From Betaproteobacteria bacterium (GTDB taxonomy: Bacteria; Pseudomonadota; Gammaproteobacteria; Burkholderiales; SG8-39): a stretch of 64,000 nt of DNA. Under the pieces are notes generated by a model that did no database searches, was not told the DNA's origin, and saw only the letters and a list, made by a program, of their open reading frames with translations. The position numbers and the translations under genes were made by a program. Below, in pieces: positions 1 through 10,212 of this stretch (positions are counted from its first letter, which is position 1; each line of letters begins with the position of its first letter). The stretch lies in the NCBI GenBank assembly GCA_016195915.1, contig JACPYS010000026.1, positions 62,001 through 126,000 on the forward strand, read 5' to 3'.

Positions 1-122
1 TCCTGGCGAGCGAATAATTCCACGATGTGAACCTGAATCATCAACGGGATCGCCGTCCCCTTGAGGAGATCGGCGGCCATGTCGCGCGCAGCGGGCTGGT
101 TCACGCCCTCCGCTCGTGGCAT
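1..122 (-). CDS. partial CDS (5' end only), unknown product; N-terminus MPRAEGVNQPAARDMAADLLKGTAIPLMIQVHIVELFARQ
   Basis: Open reading frame on the minus strand running off the window edge, ATG at 122 preceded by GGAGG; same orientation as the next gene. Confidence 0.5.
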   Translation of the reverse strand, partial: MPRAEGVNQPAARDMAADLLKGTAIPLMIQVHIVELFARQ

Positions 123-143
123 GGGCAAAATCCTCCAGACCAA

Positions 144-1046
144 TTACGCCGCCCGCTTTGCCGCTTCCCGCTGCTCGATCGCCGCGCTGCGCGCGAGCAG
201 CCGCTCGGCGCGAAGCACCACCGGCACGTCGATCATCTTGCCGTCGATGGCGAACGACGCGCGCCCGAGCGCTTCCGCCTTTGCGTTCTCTTCCACCACG
301 CGCTTCGCGTATGCCACTTCATCCGCCGGGGGCGTGTAGCACTCGTTGACGATCGGCACTTGCCCGGGGTGGATGCAGCTCGCGCCCATGAATCCGTACT
401 GCCGCGAGCGCTTGACCATGGCACGGAACGCGGGCCAGTCGCCGTAGCCCGCCACGCTGGCGATATAGCCCAGCGGCATGATGCCCGCCGAGCGCGCGGC
501 GAAGATCATCTGCTGCTTGGGCAGCAACAGCGTTTCCTCGGCCGGCTCCATGCCTGCCTCGAGCGCGAAATCCTCACCGCCGATGTTCATCGCGGCAGTG
601 CGCTCCACCGCAGCGGCGATCTCCGGCATGCGGAAGTACGCCGCCGGCGTCTCGATCATGGCGATGAAGCGCGTGTGCCCATGCGGCAGGCCGCGCGTCG
701 ATTCGAGTCCGGACACGAGTTCGTCCAGCAGCCGCAGGTGCTCCGCGCCCTCGACCTTGGTCACCGCGATGCCGTTCACGTCCGGGCCGACGCATGCTTC
801 GATGTCCCGCACCGCCAGTGCGAGCGGCCGGTTGATCCTGACGACCACGTCCGCGCCCCCGCGCCGCACGCGCGCCGCAGCCGCCGCGACCAGCGTGCGC
901 GCGCGGTCCTTCTCCGACGCGGGCACGCTGTCCTCCAGATCGAGCTGGATGCAGTCGGCGCCGCGCGTGTGGGCCTTGTCGACGTATTTGTCGACGTTCA
1001 CCGGCACGTACAGCAACGACCGCCAAACGGGCAGTCCGGGCTTCAT
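144..1046 (-). CDS. CoA ester lyase, HpcH/HpaI aldolase / citrate lyase beta-like
   Basis: Translated protein MKPGLPVWRSLLYVPVN...QLDLEDSVP...IETPAAYF...ASCIHPGQV is typical of the CitE-like family; start 1046 overlaps the upstream stop by 4 nt. Confidence 0.9.
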   Translation of the reverse strand: MKPGLPVWRSLLYVPVNVDKYVDKAHTRGADCIQLDLEDSVPASEKDRARTLVAAAAARVRRGGADVVVRINRPLALAVRDIEACVGPDVNGIAVTKVEGAEHLRLLDELVSGLESTRGLPHGHTRFIAMIETPAAYFRMPEIAAAVERTAAMNIGGEDFALEAGMEPAEETLLLPKQQMIFAARSAGIMPLGYIASVAGYGDWPAFRAMVKRSRQYGFMGASCIHPGQVPIVNECYTPPADEVAYAKRVVEENAKAEALGRASFAIDGKMIDVPVVLRAERLLARSAAIEQREAAKRAA

Positions 1047-2299
1047 TCGTCTTCTCCTTTGGTTGCCGCCACGCCTTCGCAAACGATTCCCGCCTCGAGG
1101 AGCGCCGCATACCGCGCGGCGCCGATGCCGATGCCGCCGAGCAGCTCGCGGTTGTGCTCACCGAGCCGCGGCGCGCGCGTGCGCACCGATCCCGGCGTGC
1201 CTTCCAGGCGCGGCACGACATGATGCATCGGAAACGCGCCCATGTCGGGGTCCGGATAGTCGGCGACAAGCTCGCGTGCGAGCACATGCGGGTCCTCCAC
1301 GATTTGCGCGATGTCGTAGATCGGGCCGATGGTCACCTCGGCGGCCTCGAAGTAAGCGACGTTCTCCGCCTGCGTGCGCCCGGCGACGAAGGCGCCGATG
1401 ATCGCGTCGAGTTCCGCGGCGTGCTTCACGCGCTCGGCGTTGGTGCGATACCCCGGGTGCTCGACCAGGTCGGCGCGGCCGATCGAGCGGAACACGCGCT
1501 CGGTCATGTTCTGCGTGGAGGCGGACAGGCCCACGTACTTGCCGTCCCTGCAGCGGTAGGCGTTCCTGGGCGCCACATTCGTGGAGCGGCTGCCGCTGCG
1601 CGGTTTCACTGTCCCGGTCAGGCGATAGTTCGCCGCCTGCGGGCCGAGCACCGCGAACAGCGGGTCGAGCAGCGGCAGGTCGATCACCTGGCCGCGGCCG
1701 CCGTTCGTCTCCACCTCGCGCAGCGCGATCATCGCCCCCGACGCGCCGTACAGCCCCGCGATGGTGTCGGCGAGGTACATCGGCGGCAGCACCGGCTCGC
1801 GGTCGGCGAACCCGTTCATCGAGGCGAACCCGGACATGCCCTCGATGAGCGTGCCGAAGCCGGGTCGCCTGCGATACGGGCCCTCCTGCCCCCAACCGGA
1901 AATGCGCACGATGACGAGCTTCGGGTTGCACTCGAGCAGCACCTCGGGCGCGAGGCCCATCTGCTCCAGCGTACCGGGCCTGAAGCTCTCGACGAACATC
2001 GCCGCCGAGGGCACAAGCTCGAGCAGGATCTTCGTCGCCTCCGGCTTGCGCAGTTCGAGCCCGAGACTTTTCTTGTTGCGCGCGTAGAGTTTCCAGTTGG
2101 TCGCCACGCCGGCCGTGTTCCAGGCGCGCAGGGTATCGCCCCCGGGCGGCTCGACCTTGATCACCTCGGCACCGAAGTCGCCCAGCACCTGCGTGAGCGT
2201 GTTGCCCGCGACGAGGCGCGACAGGTCGAGCACGCGCACGCCCGCCAGCACGCCGCATGCGTCGGGCGTGTAATCGCGGCGCTTCGGTGCCAGTGGCAT
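1043..2299 (-). CDS. CaiB/BaiF family CoA-transferase
   Basis: GVRVLDLSRLVAGNTLTQVLGDFGAEVIKVEPPGGDTLR...RNKKSLGLELRKPE...GWGQEGPY. Confidence 0.93.
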   Translation of the reverse strand: MPLAPKRRDYTPDACGVLAGVRVLDLSRLVAGNTLTQVLGDFGAEVIKVEPPGGDTLRAWNTAGVATNWKLYARNKKSLGLELRKPEATKILLELVPSAAMFVESFRPGTLEQMGLAPEVLLECNPKLVIVRISGWGQEGPYRRRPGFGTLIEGMSGFASMNGFADREPVLPPMYLADTIAGLYGASGAMIALREVETNGGRGQVIDLPLLDPLFAVLGPQAANYRLTGTVKPRSGSRSTNVAPRNAYRCRDGKYVGLSASTQNMTERVFRSIGRADLVEHPGYRTNAERVKHAAELDAIIGAFVAGRTQAENVAYFEAAEVTIGPIYDIAQIVEDPHVLARELVADYPDPDMGAFPMHHVVPRLEGTPGSVRTRAPRLGEHNRELLGGIGIGAARYAALLEAGIVCEGVAATKGEDE

Positions 2300-2302
2300 T
2301 CG

Positions 2303-3283
2303 CTAGTCCGCGCGGATGCCCGCGTCCCTGGCAACTTGCTGCCAGCGCTGGATGTCCGCGCGCAGGAATGCCGCGAACGCGTCCGCCGTCATCGGGGCGG
2401 GCTCGGCGCCCTCGTTCAACAGGAAGTCCCTCATCTCCCTGGCGGCGATCGCCTTGTTGATCTCCGCGTTGATGGCGCCCACCACGGCGTGTGGCGTCGC
2501 GCCAGGCGCGAGCACCCCCCACCAGATCTCCGCGCTGTAACCCGGCACGCCCGAGTGCGCGATGGCGGGCAGCCCCGGCGCCGCCGGCGAGGCTGCGAGG
2601 CTGGTGACGCCGAGTGCACGCACCTTGCCGGAGCGCACGGCCGACAGGATCGAAGGCACACTCGCGATCAGCACCTCGACGTGCCCGCCGATCAGGTCGC
2701 CGACGGCCGCATTCATGCCCTTGTAGGGCACGTGCGTCAGCTGCACCCCCGCCGCGGACTTGAACAGCTCTGTCGCGAACTGGTTGATGCTGCCCGGCCC
2801 CGACGACGCGTAATTGAGCGTGCCCGGCTTCGCCTTCGCAAACGCGATCAGCTCGGCTACCGATTTCGCCGTGACGCCGTTCGCCACCCCGAGTACGAAC
2901 GGCCCCTTGCCGATCATCGCCACCGGCGCAAAATCGCGCACCGAGTCGAACGGCTGGTTCTTCTGCACCGCCGCGTTGGTGGCGAAGGACGACGACACGA
3001 TGAGAATGGTGTGCCCGTCGGGCGCCGCTTTCGCAACGTATGCCGCGCCGACCGTGCTGCTCGCCCCCTGCTTGTTCTCCACCACCACCGGCTGCCCCCA
3101 GGCCTCGGCGAGGCGCCTGCCGAGCGCGCGCGCAAAGATGTCGTTCGAGCCGCCCGGCGGGTTGGGTACGATGAACTGCACCGGCTTACCCGGGAACCTG
3201 ACCTGCGCCAGCGCGGTGCATGGCGCCGCGGCGAACAGCAACGCAGAAACGGCAACGAGAACGATACGCGTGCAGCGGTTCAT
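2303..3283 (-). CDS. Bug/TctC family tripartite tricarboxylate transporter substrate-binding protein
   Basis: Signal peptide then FPGKPVQFIVPNPPGGSNDIFARALG...VVENKQGAS; Bug fold hallmarks. Confidence 0.93.
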   Translation of the reverse strand: MNRCTRIVLVAVSALLFAAAPCTALAQVRFPGKPVQFIVPNPPGGSNDIFARALGRRLAEAWGQPVVVENKQGASSTVGAAYVAKAAPDGHTILIVSSSFATNAAVQKNQPFDSVRDFAPVAMIGKGPFVLGVANGVTAKSVAELIAFAKAKPGTLNYASSGPGSINQFATELFKSAAGVQLTHVPYKGMNAAVGDLIGGHVEVLIASVPSILSAVRSGKVRALGVTSLAASPAAPGLPAIAHSGVPGYSAEIWWGVLAPGATPHAVVGAINAEINKAIAAREMRDFLLNEGAEPAPMTADAFAAFLRADIQRWQQVARDAGIRAD

Positions 3284-3565
3284 CCCGGAACACTCCTGTA
3301 GCGGCGATTATCGGCGATCAGCGGCGTTTTCCCCAAACGCTCTGCGCTCGCGCCGGCCTGCCGCGTGCGCGGCGATGACCTGTACTGGGCCGAAGGTCGC
3401 GTGAGTCCGCGCCTTCAAAAACAGACGTTGGGCTGGAGTTTTCAGCAGGTGGCGAGTGCCAAGGTTGACAACCGGCCGGAAGCGGTCGGCCACGCTTGAT
3501 ATTCCAGGTGAATCGCCGCACGATTCACCGATGATCAGGCTTTTTTCACAGTACGTTTAGAGCCC

Positions 3566-4759
3566 ATGAAGACAACCTCGCCATCCGGCGTCCCGCCAGA
3601 AGCGCGCCTGGCGTCGATCGACATCCTCAGAGGCGTGGCGCTGTTTGGGGTGATGGCCGTAAACCTCGTAACCGAGTTTCGCGTCTCGATTTTCCAGCAA
3701 TTTCTGCCCGTCGAACCCCCGCTTCTGATGTCCGACCGCATCGTCGAGGCCTTCGTGTCGTTCGCTTTGGAATCCAAGGCGTTCGCTCTTTTTTCGATGC
3801 TATTTGGTGTCGGACTCGCCATCCAGTTCGACCGCTTGTCTGGCAGCGGGCGGGCGCTCTACTGGCTCGCGCGCAGGCTCGCCGTGCTTTTACTGCTTGG
3901 ACTGGTGCATCTGCTTCTCCTATGGAACGGCGACATTCTTGTGCAGTACGCTCTCGCAGGCTTTCTCGTACTTGCGTTTCTGTGTGCGCCCACATGGGTA
4001 CTTGCCGTCGGATTCGCGAGCCTGTTGGCACTCTACGTCGCGATGCCGCTGCTGCATTTGCCGATCCCCTGGCTCGACACAGCCGCGTTGCAGCAACACG
4101 TGAGCGAAGCGAACCGCGTATACGCAACCGGCGGCGTTGGCGAAATTTGGCGTTTCAGCCTTCGCGAACTGCCCTTGTTCGCGCCGTTGCACATCTACAT
4201 TTTTCCGCGGACCGTCGCACTGTTTCTGTTCGGCGCATTCGTGTGGCGAAGCGGATTTCTGCGGCATCTCGGCCGATACAAGCTCGAGCTTGCGGTCGTA
4301 GCTTGTACAGGCATCGCTGTTGGCGCCGCATTCACCACAGGAGGAGGCGCCGGAGCGCGCCTTGCGACCGTTATCTTTGCGCTGGGCTATGGTGCCGCAG
4401 TGATGGTGCTCGTCCAGCTTCCCGTGACGAATCGCGCGCTCAGTTTTTTCGCACCGCTCGGACGAATGGCCTTCACCAACTATGTCATGCAGTCGCTTGT
4501 ATTCGGCTTTGTCTTTTTCGGGTACGGCCTCGGCCAATTTGGCCGACTTGGGGCTGCGCACACGCTTGCGCTCGGCGTTGCCGTCTACGCGATGCAAATG
4601 CTGCTCAGCACATGGTGGCTCGGCCGTTTTCGTTTCGGCCCGATTGAATGGCTGTGGCGAACACTGATGTACGGAGAGGTGCAGCCAATGGTGGCGCGAC
4701 CGCGTGTTGGCTCCACTGCACCGGGTGAGCGATGCGACAGAACAGGAACTTCTGAATGA
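3566..4759 (+). CDS. DUF418 domain-containing membrane protein (YeiB-like)
   Basis: RLASIDILRGVALFGVMAVNL..., multiple TM segments, ...FTNYVMQSLV...GPIEWLWRTLMYGE at the C-terminus. Confidence 0.9.
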   Translation: MKTTSPSGVPPEARLASIDILRGVALFGVMAVNLVTEFRVSIFQQFLPVEPPLLMSDRIVEAFVSFALESKAFALFSMLFGVGLAIQFDRLSGSGRALYWLARRLAVLLLLGLVHLLLLWNGDILVQYALAGFLVLAFLCAPTWVLAVGFASLLALYVAMPLLHLPIPWLDTAALQQHVSEANRVYATGGVGEIWRFSLRELPLFAPLHIYIFPRTVALFLFGAFVWRSGFLRHLGRYKLELAVVACTGIAVGAAFTTGGGAGARLATVIFALGYGAAVMVLVQLPVTNRALSFFAPLGRMAFTNYVMQSLVFGFVFFGYGLGQFGRLGAAHTLALGVAVYAMQMLLSTWWLGRFRFGPIEWLWRTLMYGEVQPMVARPRVGSTAPGERCDRTGTSE

Positions 4760-4795
4760 GACACGACCCGAGGATGGGTTGCAGGAAGAGTGGTT

Positions 4796-5758
4796 TCAGC
4801 CCAGCGAATCGAAGAATTCGACCATCTTCCGTCGCATCGCGGCGTCGGGAAGCCGTCCGCGGCCGGCGTTAAGGTTGTCGAGCATGTATTCGGGTTTGTC
4901 GGTGCCGGGGATGACTGCGGTCACCGCATCCTGCGCAAGGATGTACTTGAGGAAGAACTGCGCCCAGCTCGTCGCGTCGAATTCAGCCGCCCACGCCGGC
5001 AGTTGCCGGCCGCGCACCGCGCTGAAGAGCTTGCCGCGGCCGAATGGCAAATTGACGAGGACGGCGGTGCCGGTCTGCGCCGCGCCCGCGAGCAGCCGCT
5101 GCTCCACGCTGCGCTCGGCCATCGAATAATTGATCTGAACGAAGTCGACCTTCTCGCGCTGCATGGTCTCGATCATCCGCTCGTTGGTGTTTGCCACGGA
5201 GTGCGTGATCCCGACGTAGCGAAAAACGCCCTGGTCCTTCCATTCGCGCAGCAGTGCGATCTGTGCCGCGGTGTCGCTTGCGCCGGTGCCCACGTTGTGC
5301 AGCTGGATCAGGTCCACCTTGTCGGTGCGCAACCGGCGCAGCGACTGCTGCATTTCCGCGATCGTGGCGTCGCGTCCGGCTGGGCGCACCTTGGTCGCGA
5401 GAAACACCTTGTCGCGCGTTTTGGTATCGGCGAGCAGATCGCCCACCACCGCTTCCGCCGTGCCGTACGACGGAGCAGTGTCGATCAGCTTCGCGCCGCC
5501 TTCGAGCATCGTCTGGATGACGGCGCGCCGTTCGGCGCGCTTCGCCGCATCGCCGCCGATGTCGAACACGATCGCCGTGCCGACGCCGATCACCGGCAGC
5601 CGCTCGCCGGTGCGTGGAATCGGGCGCGAGAGTACAGGCGTTGCAGCGGCGAAGGCGGGTGAGACTTCAAAGGCTTGAACGGCGCCGAGCGCGGCGCTCA
5701 TCGCGAGCATTTCGCGGCGCGAAAATGATCTGTGATCGGAAAGCAGGGGATGGGTCAT
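4796..5758 (-). CDS. aldo/keto reductase with twin-arginine signal peptide
   Basis: MTHPLLSDHRSFSRREMLAMSAALGAVQAFEVSPAFA then AKR sequence (GGAKLIDTAPSYGTAEAVVGDLL...LFLATKV-like, VDLIQLHN). Start set at 5758 rather than the longer ORF start. Confidence 0.88.
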   Translation of the reverse strand: MTHPLLSDHRSFSRREMLAMSAALGAVQAFEVSPAFAAATPVLSRPIPRTGERLPVIGVGTAIVFDIGGDAAKRAERRAVIQTMLEGGAKLIDTAPSYGTAEAVVGDLLADTKTRDKVFLATKVRPAGRDATIAEMQQSLRRLRTDKVDLIQLHNVGTGASDTAAQIALLREWKDQGVFRYVGITHSVANTNERMIETMQREKVDFVQINYSMAERSVEQRLLAGAAQTGTAVLVNLPFGRGKLFSAVRGRQLPAWAAEFDATSWAQFFLKYILAQDAVTAVIPGTDKPEYMLDNLNAGRGRLPDAAMRRKMVEFFDSLG

Positions 5759-5759
5759 G

Positions 5760-7088
5760 TCATGCTCCTGTTGGAGATTGCGAAGGCGACTGGTCGTGTG
5801 CGCGGCGTTGCTGGGCTCGCCCGAGCGAAAGTGCCAGCACGAGCCAGCCGAGCGCGAGTGGCACGGTCGCGAGCGAGATCGCGGCGAGTTCCATGCCTGC
5901 GCTGCGCAGCGCCGCGAACATCCAGCCGGTGGCCGCATCGGCGCCGCGAAAAACGACGATGTCGATCACGTTCTTCGCCTTGTACTTTTCCTCCCGCTCG
6001 AGCACGGTGAACAGGATTTCACGCGCCGGATTCGACACGGCGAAGTTCGCGGTGCGCTGGATCGCCTGGAATGCGATCACGACGAACAGCGCCGGGGTGA
6101 GGGCGAGCGCAAGGAAGCCGAGCGCGAACACCAGCGGCAGGAACGCGGCTGCACGCCCGACGCCGAAGCGGGTAATCAGCCGCCCGGTGGCAAAGAACTG
6201 GACGGCGATCGTCAGAACACCGATCGTGAGATCGATGGTGGCGAATATGCGCGTGCGTACCGCCGGGTCATCCGACGCAGCGGCGACGATGCTGGCCTGC
6301 TGGAAGTAGAGAAACGTGCCCGCGAGCGAGAGCATGAACACCCACAATGCGATGCCCGCGAGATAAGGCGAGCGCAATAGCATCGCGATTCCGGCGAACC
6401 AGCCCCCGCCCAGCACTGCAGCGGGCGACGCGGTCACCTCGCCAGCGGGCTGTTCGATGTTCCCGGTCTTCAGCATCGGCGCCGCCGCTTCCAGCCTATG
6501 CGCGCAGAGTACCGCGGCCTCCAGAAGCAGCGCGGCAAGGACGAGCAGATTGACCGGACCGAGCGGCCCTGCGAGCAGCACGGTTAGCGCCGGGCCGAGC
6601 AACGCGCCGGCCGAACCGCCCGCTGCGATGAATCCGAATAAACGCTTACCCTGCTCGCTTGCGTACAGGTCGGCCATGAACGACCAGAACACGGAAACCG
6701 CAAACAGATTGAACACGCTGATCCAGACGAAGAAGATCCGCGCGACGTGCAGCCTGCCGATGTCGAGCGCCAGCAGCAGCCAGAAGAGCGCGATGTTGGC
6801 GACGAAGAAATGGTAGACGAGCGGAACGAAACGCCGGCGCGGCAGGCGGGCTACCAGCGCGCCGAACACGGGCACGGCGGCGAGCATCACGAGGAAGGTG
6901 GCGGTGAAAAGCCACTGCAGATTGCGCACGCCTCCCGCGATTCCCATTTCATCGCGCAAAGGCCGCAGCACGTAGTACCCGGCGAGCAGGCAGAAAAAAT
7001 ACGCGAAGGACCAGGCGAGCGCCTGCAGCTCCGCAGGGCGCACCGCAACCACCCGCTCGAGCCATCGGCGCAGGACCGATGCGATCAT
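5760..7088 (-). CDS. MFS / NTP-NDP exchange (ATP/ADP translocase-like) transporter
   Basis: GYYVLRPLRDEMGIAGG...FWSFMADLY...GKRLFGFIAAGGSAGALLGP...LEREEKYKAKNVIDIVVFRGAD; about 12 TM segments. Confidence 0.8.
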   Translation of the reverse strand: MIASVLRRWLERVVAVRPAELQALAWSFAYFFCLLAGYYVLRPLRDEMGIAGGVRNLQWLFTATFLVMLAAVPVFGALVARLPRRRFVPLVYHFFVANIALFWLLLALDIGRLHVARIFFVWISVFNLFAVSVFWSFMADLYASEQGKRLFGFIAAGGSAGALLGPALTVLLAGPLGPVNLLVLAALLLEAAVLCAHRLEAAAPMLKTGNIEQPAGEVTASPAAVLGGGWFAGIAMLLRSPYLAGIALWVFMLSLAGTFLYFQQASIVAAASDDPAVRTRIFATIDLTIGVLTIAVQFFATGRLITRFGVGRAAAFLPLVFALGFLALALTPALFVVIAFQAIQRTANFAVSNPAREILFTVLEREEKYKAKNVIDIVVFRGADAATGWMFAALRSAGMELAAISLATVPLALGWLVLALSLGRAQQRRAHDQSPSQSPTGA

Positions 7089-7109
7089 CGCGGCGCCCGC
7101 CAGTTCGGG

Positions 7110-7847
7110 CTAAGGATTGATGCCGAGGCTTTTGCGCAATTCGGCTGCGGTCAGCCCTTTGCCGAACACTGCGGTGCCGGCGTCGAACTCTTTCGCCCGC
7201 GAGAGCGGCCCGACCATGACCGGCTCGAAGCCCGCATCCTGAACTAGGCGTACCGCGACCTGGAGCGCGGCTGCATCGTCGGCCGCCAGGGGGATGGCAA
7301 CGCGCTCGCCGGCGCGGTGGGCCTCGCTTTGCAGGCGTGTGTAGCCGACGGAGTTGAACGCGCGCACGATGCGCGCGCCCGGCAGGAACTGCGGCGAGGC
7401 GACACCGGTTCCCTTTTCTCTTGCCTCGAGGGCCATATCGCCGTCGCGCCCCGGGATCGGGTTGCAGCTGTCGAGCACCGTCTTGCCTTTGAGCGAATCG
7501 CCGAGATCGCGCCCCAGCTGCGGCAGTGCCGCGTAGGGCACCGCCATGAACAGCACTTCCCCGAACGCGCCAGCCTCCTTGGGAGTGCCGGCGCGGGCAC
7601 CGGCACCGAGGCGCGCAGCCAGTGCCTTGTCGTGTTCGAGGTCGAGCGACGAGAACATCACCTCGTGCCCCGCCTTCACCCAAAGACCGCCGACTGTCCC
7701 GCCGACGCGTCCGGATCCAATCACGCCGATCTTCAGCTTTTCACCTGCCGCACGCGCCGCGAGCGGCAGGCCGCCGAGGGCGATACTCGCCGCGGCGGCC
7801 TGGAGAAATTCGCGGCGGCCCTGCTTGATCCGGTCGTTCGTATCCAT
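7110..7847 (-). CDS. F420-type NADP oxidoreductase-like Rossmann protein with Tat signal
   Basis: MDTNDRIKQGRREFLQAAAASIALGGLPLAARA signal; KIGVIGSGRVGGTVGGLWVKAGHEVMFSS Rossmann motif. Confidence 0.82.
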   Translation of the reverse strand: MDTNDRIKQGRREFLQAAAASIALGGLPLAARAAGEKLKIGVIGSGRVGGTVGGLWVKAGHEVMFSSLDLEHDKALAARLGAGARAGTPKEAGAFGEVLFMAVPYAALPQLGRDLGDSLKGKTVLDSCNPIPGRDGDMALEAREKGTGVASPQFLPGARIVRAFNSVGYTRLQSEAHRAGERVAIPLAADDAAALQVAVRLVQDAGFEPVMVGPLSRAKEFDAGTAVFGKGLTAAELRKSLGINP

Positions 7848-7961
7848 CGCCTGTCTCCTGAAATGTGCTGCGGCGGTCGTGAATGCGCAGGTTACCGCAG
7901 GGCAAGTATTATGGGAACCGGGTCAATCTCGATCCGGACGTCTCCGACACTCCGCTCATCC

Positions 7962-8510
7962 ATGCGCATCGGTCTCAAGGTTCTGGTTACGCCCGTGCTG
8001 ATGACGGTCGCCGCCCTTCTCATGTTCATCGAGGAGGTGCTGTGGGAGGCAATGAAGCGGATCATGGCCGCCATCGGGCGGCTGCCGCTGATTCACGGTC
8101 TCGAGGCCCGCGTCGCCGGATTGCCGCCCTACGGCGCTGCTGCCGTTTTTCTTCTGCCGGGTGCTTTGCTCCTGCCGGTGAAAATTGCCGCGCTGTGGCT
8201 GATGGCGCAGGGCCACGTCGTTCTCGGTATCGAGCTCATCGTCTCCGCCAAGCTCGTCGGCACCGCGCTGGTGGCGCGGATATTCATTCTCACGCGGCCC
8301 AGCCTGACGACGCTCGCCTGGTTCGCCGCGATGTACGAGTGGATCATGCGGTGGCGCGGGGTTTTATACGGGTGGGTGAAGGCGAGCGCGGCGTGGCGAC
8401 GCATCGAAGCAACGCGCGCGGCGTGGCGCGCCTGGTATGCGAAGTGGAAGCCCGGGCGCTTCGGGCGGCGCTTTCGCGCGATTCGCAGGCTGCAGCGGCG
8501 CGCGGCGTAG
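7962..8510 (+). CDS. small hydrophobic membrane protein, hypothetical
   Basis: 182-aa product MRIGLKVLVTPVLMTVAALLMFIEEVLWEAMKRI... with TM segments and an Arg-rich C-terminal tail; the longer ORF start at 7317 is antisense to the preceding gene. Confidence 0.7.
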   Translation: MRIGLKVLVTPVLMTVAALLMFIEEVLWEAMKRIMAAIGRLPLIHGLEARVAGLPPYGAAAVFLLPGALLLPVKIAALWLMAQGHVVLGIELIVSAKLVGTALVARIFILTRPSLTTLAWFAAMYEWIMRWRGVLYGWVKASAAWRRIEATRAAWRAWYAKWKPGRFGRRFRAIRRLQRRAA

Positions 8511-8547
8511 GTTCCCCGGTTCCCATTCGTAGCGACGGACCGAAAGC

Positions 8548-8793
8548 TCAGACGTTTGACAGTTCCAGGCGCTTTTCTATTCGCTCCAAACGCTTGTCCA
8601 CGGCATCGATGCGCGCATGAACAATGGCATTGTCGCCATGCAAATTGCCAATCTGCCTATGAACGTCCGCGATCTGTGTTTCGATGGATGTCAGACGCAA
8701 TTTCATCGTGCCCACGTCGTCCTTGACCGTGGACAGTTCTCCACGGATCGCCCGCAGTTGTTCGAGAATGAGACTTTCGATGTTATCGGTCAT
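8548..8793 (-). CDS. small coiled-coil protein, hypothetical
   Basis: MTDNIESLILEQLRAIRGELSTVKDDVGTMKLRLTSIETQIADVHRQIG...DKRLERIEKRLELSNV; paralog at 60999-61223. Confidence 0.75.
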   Translation of the reverse strand: MTDNIESLILEQLRAIRGELSTVKDDVGTMKLRLTSIETQIADVHRQIGNLHGDNAIVHARIDAVDKRLERIEKRLELSNV

Positions 8794-9041
8794 GGTTTGT
8801 AGCTCCCATCGAAATTATAAACCTTGAACACGGGCCACGGCATTGCGCGGCATTCCATCTTACGAGTGAACTGAAAATCGCGCGTTGATGTCCTCCATAT
8901 ACTGTGACGGTCAGATCTTTTGTTTGGAACGGCCAATCAAGGCGCATTACTTCCGCCGCGCCTCCGAATCCAGCGGCGCGCGGCCTAGTGAAAGTAAACC
9001 GGTTACGCGCCGCCAGCGCAGCTGCTTACTTTTTTCATGGT

Positions 9042-9998
9042 TTAGTAGGTGCTCTTGGTGAGATTGAGAGTCTTCAGTAGTGGCACCCAGCGCTCGTACT
9101 CCTGTTTGATGTAGCGCGCAAGGTCATCCGGCGAGCCGCCACGCGGCTCCATTCCCATGGTGCGGGCGCGAGCGATGAAGTCCTCGCGGACAATTACCTG
9201 ATTAACCGCACGGTTCAGTCGGTCGATGGCGGCGGCAGGTGTGCCGGCGGGCGCCACCAGTGTGTACCAGGCATAAGCTTCAACGTCGTAGCCGGACTCC
9301 TTGAAGGTGGGCGCGTTCGGCACCTGCGGCAAACGCTTGCCGTCCATCACGCCGATTACCCGCAGCTTCCCGCTCTGCACATGCGGCAGCGAGGCGGTGA
9401 TCGATGTTCCGTGGATGTCGATCACTCCGCCGAGCAGCGCTTGCAGAGCCGGTGCGTCGCCGTTGAATGGCACGTGAGTCGTCCGGATTCCCGCGATCCT
9501 CTCGAACATCAGCGGCGCCAGGTTGCTGATGATGCCGGCACCGGGCGAGCCCCGGTTGATCTTGTCCGGATTGGCTTTGGCATAGGCAACCATCTCCTGC
9601 AGCGTGTTGAACGGCAGGCTGGTTCGTCCGACGATGATCATCGGCTGATAGCCGATATGCGTGACGGGAGCGAAATCCTTCAGGGGATGGTACGGCAGCT
9701 TGTCAAACAGCACGGTGTTGTTCGCAAGCGTGCTGTTGGTGCCGACGAACACCGTCAGGCCATCGGGCCGGGAGCGCGCCACGTACTCGGCCGCGATGTT
9801 GCCGGACGCACCGGGCCTGTTCTCGACGATGACCTGAAGGCCGCCCTTGCTGACCTCCGACGCGATGAGCCGTACGTACAGATCCGTTCCGCCTCCCGCC
9901 GCGAAAGGCACGACGATGCGCGTGACCGGCTGTGCGGCAGCCGATCCGCACGCCGCCGCCGCCGCGGCAAGCAGCAATCGCACGATGAGCGTTTTCAT
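9042..9998 (-). CDS. Bug/TctC family substrate-binding protein
   Basis: MKTLIVRLLLAAAAAACGSAAAQPVTRIVVPFAAGGGTDLYVRLIASE...VVENRPGAS-type sequence. Confidence 0.93.
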   Translation of the reverse strand: MKTLIVRLLLAAAAAACGSAAAQPVTRIVVPFAAGGGTDLYVRLIASEVSKGGLQVIVENRPGASGNIAAEYVARSRPDGLTVFVGTNSTLANNTVLFDKLPYHPLKDFAPVTHIGYQPMIIVGRTSLPFNTLQEMVAYAKANPDKINRGSPGAGIISNLAPLMFERIAGIRTTHVPFNGDAPALQALLGGVIDIHGTSITASLPHVQSGKLRVIGVMDGKRLPQVPNAPTFKESGYDVEAYAWYTLVAPAGTPAAAIDRLNRAVNQVIVREDFIARARTMGMEPRGGSPDDLARYIKQEYERWVPLLKTLNLTKSTY

Positions 9999-10212
9999 GA
10001 ATGAATCTCCTCTGGAAAAGATGGCGGATGGAACAGTTTCAATGTCGCGTGTCATGCCGGCCCGATTTCCGGGCCCGCCCGCCTCACCCTTCCCGCTCGC
10101 GGATGAAGCGCTGAAAATGGAACGGGTTGCACGCAGCGGTACCACACATTTTAGGCACGGCCTCGCAGGTCGTCAAGGGCTTTGGGTCCTTGGAATGCGC
10201 TTCGGCTCAAAC

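Noticed and set aside
1154-3301. 715-aa plus-strand ORF
   Set aside because: Antisense to the CaiB and Bug genes; Arg/His-rich composition typical of the opposite frame in GC-rich DNA.
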